From Actinomycetes bacterium (lineage in GTDB: Bacteria > Actinomycetota > Acidimicrobiia > Acidimicrobiales > JAJZXF01), in the NCBI GenBank assembly GCA_021791755.1, contig JAJYWA010000012.1:1-36992 (forward strand): a DNA stretch of 36,992 nucleotides, in the 5' to 3' direction. A program made the translations under genes and the position numbers. Under the pieces are notes generated by a model that saw only the letters and a list, made by a program, of their open reading frames with translations, had not been told where the DNA came from and ran no database searches. Position 1 is the first letter of the stretch. Every line of letters starts with the position of its first letter. This document shows positions 1-8,062 of the stretch, in pieces.

Positions 1-235
1 CTACCCCACTGAGGCGGGCGATACGTCGAAGAGTGTTCTGGTCGGTCACGAAGTGCTGCCCAAGGGCTTTGCGGGGCGTCAAACCACTCGTCCCGAGCAG
101 GCGCCGTACGTCGCGACGCGCAACCGTCTCGGCTCTTTCATTGGCTTCAGCGGCGGCTTCATCAGCGCCGCCGGCTGCCGCCAGTGCGCTACCCGGTGTC
201 GCAGACGTCAGCGGGTGAGGTCGCTGCCGGCTCAA
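1..235 (-). CDS. rsmA: 16S rRNA (adenine1518-N6/adenine1519-N6)-dimethyltransferase RsmA/KsgA, N-terminal part (truncated by window edge)
   Basis: Manual minus-strand translation gives ...RRDVRRLLGTSGLTPRKALGQHFVTDQNTLRRIARLSGV, the KsgA N-terminal signature (ALGQHF..D.N..RRI). Proposed TTG start at 235-233 overlaps the tatD stop. Not in the ORF track because it runs off the window and lacks an ATG. Confidence 0.88.
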   Translation of the reverse strand, partial: MSRQRPHPLTSATPGSALAAAGGADEAAAEANERAETVARRDVRRLLGTSGLTPRKALGQHFVTDQNTLRRIARLSGV

Positions 236-1068
236 GCGGACCGTGCCATCGCGTCGGCGGGGAGGCTGAACGCATCCACGGTGTTCTCGGCCGTCTGAAG
301 TGCCAGCTCGTCTACCGATACGGAGCGTAGCTGCGCTACCGCTTCGGCGACCAGAGGTACGAAGGCGGGCTGGTTCTGTTTGCCCCTGTGGGGAACCGGG
401 GCGAGGAAGGGAGCATCCGTTTCTACGAGCAACTTGTCTTGAGGACAAAGCGCCACGGCATCGCGGATCTCGCCAGCGTTCTTGAAGGTCACGATCCCGC
501 TGAAGGACAGGTAGCAACCTGCGTCGAGCGCGCGTTGGGCATCGACCGGCCCACCTGTGAAGCAGTGGAGCACCGTGCGTTCCGGTGGCCCTTCTGCGAG
601 GAGGATCCTCATCGTGTCATCCCATGCTTCGCGCGTATGGATGACGAGCGTGAGGTCGTACTTTTTCGCCAGGGCGATCTGCGCGGCGAAAACTTCTTGC
701 TGCGCGTCTCGAGGCGAGTGGTCGTAGTGGTAGTCGAGGCCGCACTCGCCTACAGCGACTATTCGAGAATGGCCAGACGGCCCGCCGCCGTCACCGCGGT
801 CACCGCGGTCAAACAGCGTGCTGGCGAGAGCGATCAGGCCGGAGGCGCCGGCGCTTGCCTCGTGCGGATGCAGGCCGATTGTCGCAAAGACGTCGTCGTT
901 CTGCGAGGCGAGGTCGATGGCGATCAGGGAGCTCTCGATGTCGGTGCCGACGCAGATCATCCCCCTAACTGACGCATCACGTGCTCGCGAGATGGTGTCG
1001 TCGGGATCGTCGAAGTCCTGCAGGTGGCAGTGGGAGTCGAACCAGAGCCTTTCGGGGGCGGTGGTCAT
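232..1068 (-). CDS. tatD: TatD-family metal-dependent DNase/hydrolase
   Basis: MTTAPERLWFDSHCHLQDF... with GLHPHEA, GECGLDYH, VIHTREA, LHCFTG, LLVETDAPFLAP. ATG at 1068 overlaps the metG stop; the longer 420-aa ORF extension is antisense to nothing useful and lies inside metG. Confidence 0.93.
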   Translation of the reverse strand: MTTAPERLWFDSHCHLQDFDDPDDTISRARDASVRGMICVGTDIESSLIAIDLASQNDDVFATIGLHPHEASAGASGLIALASTLFDRGDRGDGGGPSGHSRIVAVGECGLDYHYDHSPRDAQQEVFAAQIALAKKYDLTLVIHTREAWDDTMRILLAEGPPERTVLHCFTGGPVDAQRALDAGCYLSFSGIVTFKNAGEIRDAVALCPQDKLLVETDAPFLAPVPHRGKQNQPAFVPLVAEAVAQLRSVSVDELALQTAENTVDAFSLPADAMARSA

Positions 1069-2585
1069 CGAATGTCGGGCGCCGTCTGCTTGCGGGGGAA
1101 GAGCGGCGAGCCGCGTTCGACCGTGAGCCCGCCAGGATACCCCCCCCATCGAGTGTCGCGGGGGAACCGGGCGTCGAGGGGAGTGCCCTGGAGCCCCATG
1201 CGCCTCCACAGCTCCGAGCAGGCTACAGGCATGGCCGGAGAGGCCAGTATGGCAACGATACGCAGTACCTCCAATGCATCTCCGAGCACGCCATCCACAT
1301 CTGTGCCGGGCTCTTTCTTCCACGGCTCCGCGGCCTCGAGCTCGGCGTTCGTCTCGCGCAGCAGCTTCCAGGCTGCCTCCAGCGCTTCGTGCGGAGCGAA
1401 CCGCTCCCACGCGCTCCGGCATGTCTCGCAGGCCCGCTCTGCCTCGTGCGCGAGGCGGCCGCCGGCGGTCGGAGCCGGCCCGAGCCCGCCGCACTTGCTG
1501 GCGACTACAGCTGCGACGCGCGAAAAGAGGTTGCCAAGAGTGTTCGCGAGGTCGGCGTTGTAGCGGGTGACGACGCCCTCGTAGGTGAAGTCACCGTCAG
1601 GCCCCAGTGGCGTGTCGCGAAGAAGGTGGTAACGGAGGGCATCGACGCCTATCTCTTGGGCGAGATCGGCGGGTCGCACCTGGTTGAGCTTGCTCTTTGC
1701 CATCTTCTCTCCGCCGACGAGAAGCCAGCCGTGGACGAAGATGTTCCCCGGGGGGTCAATTCCCGCCGCCATGCACATTGCCGGCCACCAAACGCAGTGA
1801 AAGCGCAGTATGTCTTTTCCGATCAGGTGGTGGACGGCGGGCCACCAGGTGGAGAAGCTGGTGTCGTCCTCTCCGAAGCCGATGGCGGTCGCGTAGTTCA
1901 CGAGCGCGTCGTACCAGACGTAGAACACGTGGGAATGGTCCCACGGTACCTTCACCCCCCAGTCGATCGAGGTGCGAGTGATCGATATGTCCTTCAGGCC
2001 GCCCCTGATGAACCCGATTGCCTCGTTGCGCTTCGACTCCGGCATCACGGCATTGGGGTTGTCCTTGTACCACCGTAAGAGCCGATCGCCGAAGCGACTG
2101 AGCTCGAAGAAGTAATTCTCTTCCTCTACCTCGTCTGCTGGGATCGCGTGCACTGGGCAGTTGCCGTTCACGAGCTCTTCAGGCGTGTAGTACGCCTCGC
2201 AGCCGACGCAGTAGGGGCCTCGATAGGAGTCGAGGCGGATATAGCCGTTCGCGTAGATCCGGCCGAGGAGCTCTGCAACGGCCGCGTGATGTCGGGGATC
2301 TGTGGTGCGAACGAAGCGATCGTTGGAGATCTCGAGCTGCTCCCAAGCCTCTACGAACTGTTTGCTCATCCTGTCGGTCCACTCCTGCGGGGTCATGCCA
2401 TTCTGCTCGGCTGCCCTGGCCACCTTCAGACCGTGCTCGTCGGTACCTGTGACGAAGAGCACCTCGTCGCCGGAGAGCCTGTGCCAGCGCGATATGGCGT
2501 CGGCGTTCACCATGGTGTACGCGTGGCCGAGATGCGGCAGGTCGTTGACGTAGTAGATCGGGGTGGTCAAGTAAAATCGGGGCAC
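1065..2585 (-). CDS. metG: Methionyl-tRNA synthetase
   Basis: MPRFYLTTPIYYVNDLPHLGHAYTMVNADAISRWHR..., TGTDEHG, Cys motif CVGCEAYYTPEEL..NCPVH, KMAKSKLN (KMSKS-like). Confidence 0.96.
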   Translation of the reverse strand: MPRFYLTTPIYYVNDLPHLGHAYTMVNADAISRWHRLSGDEVLFVTGTDEHGLKVARAAEQNGMTPQEWTDRMSKQFVEAWEQLEISNDRFVRTTDPRHHAAVAELLGRIYANGYIRLDSYRGPYCVGCEAYYTPEELVNGNCPVHAIPADEVEEENYFFELSRFGDRLLRWYKDNPNAVMPESKRNEAIGFIRGGLKDISITRTSIDWGVKVPWDHSHVFYVWYDALVNYATAIGFGEDDTSFSTWWPAVHHLIGKDILRFHCVWWPAMCMAAGIDPPGNIFVHGWLLVGGEKMAKSKLNQVRPADLAQEIGVDALRYHLLRDTPLGPDGDFTYEGVVTRYNADLANTLGNLFSRVAAVVASKCGGLGPAPTAGGRLAHEAERACETCRSAWERFAPHEALEAAWKLLRETNAELEAAEPWKKEPGTDVDGVLGDALEVLRIVAILASPAMPVACSELWRRMGLQGTPLDARFPRDTRWGGYPGGLTVERGSPLFPRKQTAPDIR

Positions 2586-2604
2586 GCTCCTAGGGTACCG
2601 TCCT

Positions 2605-2646
2605 AGACGGTCGGACCCTGTGCTCAGACGGTCGGACCCTGTGCTC
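2605..2646. repeat. Perfect 21-bp tandem duplication (agacggtcggaccctgtgctc x2) in the metG-rsmI junction
   Basis: Direct reading; the second copy reaches into the rsmI stop codon (2645-2647). Confidence 0.95.
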
Positions 2647-3458
2647 AGACCGGATCGTTGTCAGATCCGCGCCGTCGGCGATCTCCGGCGATCACGATCA
2701 CGCACTCGCCTCGGAGCAGTCCGGCGTCGGCGCGATCTCTGGCCTGGTCCAAGACTTCACTGGCTTCGCCTCGCCAGACGTCCTCGAATGTCTTGGTGAG
2801 CTCTCGCGCCACTGTGACCCGGCGGGTGGGGCCGAACGCCGCGCTGATGTCTTCGAGGGTTCCCACGAGCCTGCTGGGGGCCTCGAAGATGACCGAGGCG
2901 CGCTTGTCTGCCGAGAGCAGGCGTAGGCGGCTCCGGCGTCGCGAACCCTTGCGTGGTAGGAATCCCTCGAAGCAGAAACGATCGTGCGGAATACCGCTAA
3001 CTGCCAGGCTGGCGGTGAGCGCCGATGGCCCTGGGACTACGCTGACAGTGAAGCCGGCCGAGGCCACGGCATCGACGAGCATGCATCCCGGGTCGGAGAT
3101 GCCTGGTGTGCCAGCGTCGCTGACCAGTGCCACCTGGTTGCCGTGCGCGAGCGCTTCGATGATCTGTGGAGTGCGGGTTTGCTCGTTGGCGGCGAACAGC
3201 GAGACGAGCCGCTTGCCGCTGATGCCTGCATGTGTCAGAAGGCGTCTGGTACGGCGGGTGTCCTCGCAGGCGATCACGTCTGAACCTGCCAGGGTCGCCA
3301 CCGCTCGCGGAGAAAGGTCGTTGAGGTTCCCGATTGGGGTCGCCACCACGACCAGGTTGGCGCCCCCGTTTGGGGAATCTTGGGCGGAGCCTGCGTCGTT
3401 CGTGGCGGCGCTGGCCGGACCGTTGGTTTCGGGCAGGGGGGTTGTACCTGGAGTCATG
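2645..3458 (-). CDS. rsmI: 16S rRNA (cytidine1402-2'-O)-methyltransferase RsmI
   Basis: NLVVVATPIGNLNDLSPRAVATLAGSDVIACEDTRRTRRLL..., VSDAGTPGISDPG, VPGPSALTASLAVSG. Start placed at MTPGTTPLPE overlapping the DUF192 stop. Confidence 0.93.
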
Positions 3459-3783
3459 CTCTGACCTCCAGGCGGTCGCCTGATCGCAGGCGCCACCGTT
3501 CGAACGCGCCGGCTTGGGCTTCGATCACACACCTTGCTTTGAGCCGTGGGAGGCAAATGCGGTAAGGGGGCACCCGCGTCACGCTGATCACCGTTAGCTT
3601 TCTGTCGCAGAAGGCGACATCGATGGGAAACCTCATTCCGAGAGTGTGGATGGCCCGAGTCGAGCTAAGCAAGATTGCCCCGTCAAAGCTGTCCAAGCCG
3701 AGCAGCCCCCTGCTGCGCGCGACGATCGAACTGGCCACGTCGAGCGTGGCCAGGACCTCACCATCTTTGAGCAGCCATGCCAT
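3454..3783 (-). CDS. DUF192 family protein
   Basis: MAWLLKDGEVLATLDVASSIVARSRGLLGLDSFDGAILLSSTRAIHTLGMRFPIDVAFCDRKLTVISVTRVPPYRICLPRLKARCVIEAQAGAFERW; DUF192-like core (GLLG, H..GM.FPIDV.F.D, V.E...G). Confidence 0.85.
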   Translation of the reverse strand: MAWLLKDGEVLATLDVASSIVARSRGLLGLDSFDGAILLSSTRAIHTLGMRFPIDVAFCDRKLTVISVTRVPPYRICLPRLKARCVIEAQAGAFERWRLRSGDRLEVRA

Positions 3784-3822
3784 GCAATGCCTCCTGGACG
3801 GGATTCACGCCTGTGAGGCCTA

Positions 3823-4926
3823 CTATCGCCGGGGTGAGCGCCCCGTGACGTTGAAGCGGATCTCCAACACGTCACCGTCCTGCACTTCGTAGTCCTTTCC
3901 TTCCAGGCGAAGCTTGCCACTCGCCTTGGCCGCGGACCAAGAGCCCGCTTGGAGCAGCTCGTCCCAGTGGACCACCTCTGCGCGGATGAACCCTCGTTCG
4001 AGGTCGGAGTGAATTACGCCGGCGCACTCGGGAGCCTTGGCTCCTGACTTGAAGGTCCAGGCTCGCGACTCCTTCTCGCCGGTGGTGAGGAACGTTCTTC
4101 GTCCAAGCAGCTGGTAAGCGGCACGAGCGACGCGCGCCAAGGCCCCCTCGCCCAGGCCAAGGCCTTCCAGCAGCTCGGCAGCGTCTCCGGCCTCGAGGCC
4201 GGCAGCCTCGGCCTCCAGCTTTACGCTGGTCGCCAGCACCTCGGCAGCGCCACCGATCTCCGATCGGATTCGTGCCGCAAGGTCTGTACCCTGGTCTCCA
4301 GCGTCTTCTCCTACGTTCACCACAATGAGCACCGGCTTGTCGGTCAGGAGGAAGTGCTCTCGGAGGGCCTCTCGGTGGTGCTCTGACATCGCCGCCCTGT
4401 ACAGGGGAACGCCCTGCTGGAGGAGGTCCATAGCCTGCTGCATGGCCTCGAGGTCGGCCGCTGCCGCCTGCCCTCCTCGAACCTGCTTTCGCTTTCTCGT
4501 CATCTGAGCTTCCATGCTGTGAATGTCCGCCATCACGAGCTCCAATTCGAGCACGGACAGAGCCGTTGCGGGCTCCTCGTACCCCGGTACGAGCGAGTCT
4601 TCGAAACCCCTCAGCACGTAGCAGAGGGCATCCATTTCCCGGATCCCGGCTAGGAACCTGTTACCAAGCCCCTCTCCCGCTGAGGAGCCTTCGACCAAGC
4701 CCGCGATGTCCACTATTTCCACGCCAGCGTGGACCACCTTCCGGCTGGCGCTCATGCGGCCGAGCGCTTCGAGCCGTGAGTCCGGCACCTGGGCGACACC
4801 AACAGTGGTCTCTGTGGTGGAGAACATATGTGGGGCCACTAGCGCCGAGCCTTTGGTGAGCGCATTGAACAGCGATGTTTTCCCCGAGTTGGGCAGACCG
4901 ACTAGACCTACGCGTTCCATCGGCAC
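3823..4926 (-). CDS. ychF: Ribosome-binding ATPase YchF (Obg-family GTPase fold)
   Basis: MPMERVGLVGLPNSGKTSLFNALTKGSA..., VEIVDIAGLVEGSSAGEGLGNRFLAGIREMDAL, C-terminal TGS-like tail AEVVHWDELLQAGSWSAAKASGKLRLEGKDYEVQDGDVLEIRFNV. Confidence 0.94.
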   Translation of the reverse strand: MPMERVGLVGLPNSGKTSLFNALTKGSALVAPHMFSTTETTVGVAQVPDSRLEALGRMSASRKVVHAGVEIVDIAGLVEGSSAGEGLGNRFLAGIREMDALCYVLRGFEDSLVPGYEEPATALSVLELELVMADIHSMEAQMTRKRKQVRGGQAAAADLEAMQQAMDLLQQGVPLYRAAMSEHHREALREHFLLTDKPVLIVVNVGEDAGDQGTDLAARIRSEIGGAAEVLATSVKLEAEAAGLEAGDAAELLEGLGLGEGALARVARAAYQLLGRRTFLTTGEKESRAWTFKSGAKAPECAGVIHSDLERGFIRAEVVHWDELLQAGSWSAAKASGKLRLEGKDYEVQDGDVLEIRFNVTGRSPRR

Positions 4927-5071
4927 GAGGCTACTGCGTGGGCCCGAAAAGTGCCGCCGAGCGAGCTAGCGAGGCACGACCTCATCGCGCTGGCGCGCGT
5001 GCCGGTACCCGCCGTCCCGTTCGCCCGCGGCAGCTGCCAAGCGCTACCCTTCTTGGTGAGGTGATGTGATC

Positions 5072-5149
5072 GTGTCCAAGAGAACACAGAAGCGCAAAGT
5101 GCGTAGCAAGAAGAAGGCCAATCACGGCAAGCGTCCCAACTGCGGCTGA
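5072..5149 (+). CDS. 25-aa bL37-like ribosomal microprotein
   Basis: GTG-started frame VSKRTQKRKVRSKKKANHGKRPNCG* preceded by GGTGAGG. The C-terminal KANHGKRPN core matches the small actinobacterial large-subunit protein bL37. Below the track length cut-off. Confidence 0.75.
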   Translation: MSKRTQKRKVRSKKKANHGKRPNCG

Positions 5150-5172
5150 GCTCGGGACAGGCGGTAGTGGGA

Positions 5173-6090
5173 TCAGGTCGGAGGATGGGTGGCCAGGCCG
5201 CTCCAGGCCGCTTTGTGAGAGTGGAGGGTCGCGGCGAGGACGGATGGCAGGTCCGAGATGATCCCGTCTGCGCCCAGAGCGATGAGGTTGGCCATCTGAG
5301 CGGGATCATTGACCGTCCAGACGTGAACAGCCTGTCTGTTCGCGTGGGCAGCGTCGACGAACGCGCGATCCACGATCGTCATCCCTGCCATGGAGATGGG
5401 AACCTGTAAGGCTGCGTGGCGCATCGGAGGCAAGGGCGCTCCAGCGTGGATCGCCTGCAGTAGCTCCGCGACGGCTCTTGGTCCCGCCGAGGTAGGTATC
5501 TCGGGTGCGAGCTCGGAGAAGGCATCGGTTGCCGCATCGTGAAATGATGCCACGATCACGTCATCCGACCGGCGATAACGGCGGAGGAGCTCAGCGAGAG
5601 TGGCTTCGTAGGCAACGACGTCAGGCGCCGTCGCTTTTATGTCGAGGTTGAGCACCGTGCCAGGGAACGCCTCGAGGACTTCCTCGAGCGTTGCGATCCG
5701 GAGCTCATGGTCCTCTGGCGCTCGACCTCGCAGGGGGTACTCGCTCTCGTCCCTGCCGGGGGCTACATCACTTCCGGGCGCAAACCAATATGCGTTGTCG
5801 AGAAGGCGCAGCTCGTCAAGGGTCATCTCACAGATCGCGCCAGAGCCGTTGGTGGTTCGATCCACACTCGAGTCGTGGCACACCACGAGCTGGCCGTCCA
5901 AGGTTGCATGTACATCGAGCTCCAAGGCTGTCGCTCCAGCCGCGACCGCTCGGCGCATCGCCCAGAGGGTGCTCGAAGGTCCCTCCCATGCCCCGCCCTG
6001 ATGGGCGAAGCCGATGACACGCCGCTCGAGCCAGGGGTTTGCCCTAGTCTCGCTTCTCGTGCCGCCCGTATCGCTTGCACAAGAGGTCAC
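5173..6090 (-). CDS. Glycerophosphodiester phosphodiesterase
   Basis: IGFAHQGGAWEGPSSTLWAMRRAVAAGATALELDVHATLDGQLVVCHDSSVDRTTNGSG..., HVWTVNDPAQMANLIALGADGIISDLP. Start placed at an in-frame GTG (MTSCASDTG...) because the longer ORF overlaps the divergent gene at 6205. Confidence 0.92.
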   Translation of the reverse strand: MTSCASDTGGTRSETRANPWLERRVIGFAHQGGAWEGPSSTLWAMRRAVAAGATALELDVHATLDGQLVVCHDSSVDRTTNGSGAICEMTLDELRLLDNAYWFAPGSDVAPGRDESEYPLRGRAPEDHELRIATLEEVLEAFPGTVLNLDIKATAPDVVAYEATLAELLRRYRRSDDVIVASFHDAATDAFSELAPEIPTSAGPRAVAELLQAIHAGAPLPPMRHAALQVPISMAGMTIVDRAFVDAAHANRQAVHVWTVNDPAQMANLIALGADGIISDLPSVLAATLHSHKAAWSGLATHPPT

Positions 6091-6204
6091 GCCACCAGGA
6101 TATACGAACCGCGCTGGAGCGCCGTGGTCCCGAGAGACCACGAGGGTGAACGGCGCTCCGCAACGGTCTCCACCAGAGCCTCCACGTCGTATAGCCTCGC
6201 GGCA

Positions 6205-6846
6205 ATGCTCGATCACATCCTCATAGACGTGATCTCCTCCGTTCGCGCCGCCTTCGAGGGAGCTCTTCTGCAGCGCCAAGCGGTCGAGGAAAGGTTCCAG
6301 GTGGACGTCTTCCTGGGCGACGTCTCCTGGGAGACGTCCTATAGCCTTCCCGGCGAGGACGCGCCTCCTCGGGTGACTGCCGATATCAGCCTTGATTGGC
6401 CGACCTGGAGCCAGAGTGCCTACCGATCGTGGTCGATCGGCGAGCCTCATGAGGATGCCCCCGAGATCGTTATCGAGGTGGTCCTGAGGTTGCAACGGCT
6501 GGCCAACCCGCCCGACCTGGATGTGCTCCTGCGTACGCTCCCAGTGCATGGCGCGGTGATCGGGACAGCTCAGCTCGTTCGCTCGGGTCCAACCGTGGAG
6601 CAGGACTACGGGGACCCAGGAGAGGCCGTCGGCGGTGATCGTCCTGCGCTGGCTAGTTCCCAGTTCGCGGTTGAGGCCACGTACCAGGGCACTTACAGGC
6701 TTGACGAAGACGTACTCGAGCACACCGCGCTCTTGAACGAGCACTTCGGTGAGCTGGCGGGGTGGGTGGCGTCCATCCTCGTGCGCTTGGGAGATCTCGA
6801 CCTCGTCTACCTGCCGCCCGAGTCGGGTGACGGAGGTGGCGGCTAG
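6205..6846 (+). CDS. Hypothetical protein (no family recognised)
   Basis: MLDHILIDVISSVRAAFEGALLQRQAVEERFQVDVFLGDVSWETSYSLPGEDAPPRVTADISLDWPTWSQSAYRSW...; good coding composition. Alternative in-frame GTG start at 6124 with GGAG upstream. Confidence 0.65.
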   Translation: MLDHILIDVISSVRAAFEGALLQRQAVEERFQVDVFLGDVSWETSYSLPGEDAPPRVTADISLDWPTWSQSAYRSWSIGEPHEDAPEIVIEVVLRLQRLANPPDLDVLLRTLPVHGAVIGTAQLVRSGPTVEQDYGDPGEAVGGDRPALASSQFAVEATYQGTYRLDEDVLEHTALLNEHFGELAGWVASILVRLGDLDLVYLPPESGDGGGG

Positions 6847-6902
6847 CCGTAGCTCGAGCAACGCTGAGCAGCCTGGCCCGGCATCGGCAGCTGGGCCCGG
6901 CC

Positions 6903-7955
6903 TCAGCCGACAATGCTTGTTCTGGCCACGATGCTCGACAGCGATGTCAGAGGGCGAGCGCCGAGATGAGCTATCACCTCGGCTGCGCACAGGCTGCCGA
7001 GCTTTGCGCATGCCTCGTGGTCGAGCTGGCGGGAGAGCCCGAAGAGGAACCCTGAAGCGTAAAGATCACCTGCACCGGTCGTATCTACGACCTCCGCGAC
7101 TGGCGAGGCGTCAACCTCGGCCACCACGCCAGAGTCTATGACCACTGAGCCGTCCCCACCTTTAGTGATCGCTGCCACCACGTTCATCTCCGAAAGGGCC
7201 TGTAGCGCTTCGTCTAGGGTCTCCACCCCCAGCAGCGACATAGCTTCGGCCTCGTTTGCAAGCACGAGGTCTACCGGGCCGCGTAGAAGGTCGAGAAATT
7301 CCTGCCGGTGGCGGTCCACGCAGAAAGGATCGGATAGCGTGAATGCCACTAGTCTCTGTGCCTGCTGGGCCAGTTCCATCGCCAGTTTCATAGCATCCTT
7401 TGCTTGGGGCAGGTCCCAGAGGTAACCCTCCAAGTAGACGGTACGAGAGCTGGACAGCACGTCAGCTACCACGTCTTCGCGCGCGATAGTTGACGCTGCT
7501 CCGAGGTGTGTGGCCATTGTCCTCTCGCCGTCCGGCGTGACGAAGACCAGGCAGTGCCCGGTTGCCCTCGCTGCCGTCTGACCGCAGAAAGCCACCGCGC
7601 CAGCGCGGGCCATGTCCTCCACGAAGAACTCGGCGAGCTCATCCCGGCCTACTTTGCCCAGATAGGCCACCTTTGCACCCAGGGAAGCCATCCCTACCAT
7701 CGTGTTCGCGACCGATCCCCCGGAGTGTCTCACAACCTTCAACGACCGCGCCTCCACCTCCGTGCGCAGGGCGTTTGCCTGATCGAGGTCGATCAGCGTC
7801 ATCGTTCCCTTCACAAGGCCTATCTTCGCGAGGTCGTCGTCTTCGAGCTCCACGACGAGGTCCACGAGAGCGCTGCCGATCCCCGCTACGTGGAAACCGT
7901 CGTCTGCGTTCTCGAAGCCATGTGTTGGAGCAGTCACGGTTAGTGACCTTAGCAA
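6903..7955 (-). CDS. PfkB-family carbohydrate/nucleoside kinase (adenosine-kinase-like)
   Basis: HVAGIGSALVDLVVE, GGSVANTMVGMASLGAKVAYLGKVGRDELAEFF, ATGHCLVFVTPDGERTM, VVDTTGAGDLYASGFLFGL (PfkB signature 2). Confidence 0.9.
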   Translation of the reverse strand: MLRSLTVTAPTHGFENADDGFHVAGIGSALVDLVVELEDDDLAKIGLVKGTMTLIDLDQANALRTEVEARSLKVVRHSGGSVANTMVGMASLGAKVAYLGKVGRDELAEFFVEDMARAGAVAFCGQTAARATGHCLVFVTPDGERTMATHLGAASTIAREDVVADVLSSSRTVYLEGYLWDLPQAKDAMKLAMELAQQAQRLVAFTLSDPFCVDRHRQEFLDLLRGPVDLVLANEAEAMSLLGVETLDEALQALSEMNVVAAITKGGDGSVVIDSGVVAEVDASPVAEVVDTTGAGDLYASGFLFGLSRQLDHEACAKLGSLCAAEVIAHLGARPLTSLSSIVARTSIVG

Positions 7956-8062
7956 GCTGGCTCGCGATCGGAGCCACGATGCCGGATGCCTCGTCTGGCG
8001 CCTAGCGGGTTCAGTGGACCGCTGCCTCGCCGCCCGCCTCGCCGTCCGTGTAACCTGCCGAT

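Noticed and set aside
1069-1494. N-terminal extension of the 420-aa tatD ORF
   Set aside because: Lies wholly inside metG in another frame; TatD homology starts at the ATG at 1068.
981-2078. 365-aa plus-strand ORF opposite metG
   Set aside because: Antisense shadow ORF typical of high-GC genes; no family resemblance, and metG is unambiguous.
6091-7011. N-terminal half of the 612-aa minus-strand ORF (5173..7011)
   Set aside because: The GDPD domain begins near the GTG at 6090; upstream residues are low-complexity and antisense to a better coding frame (6205..6846).
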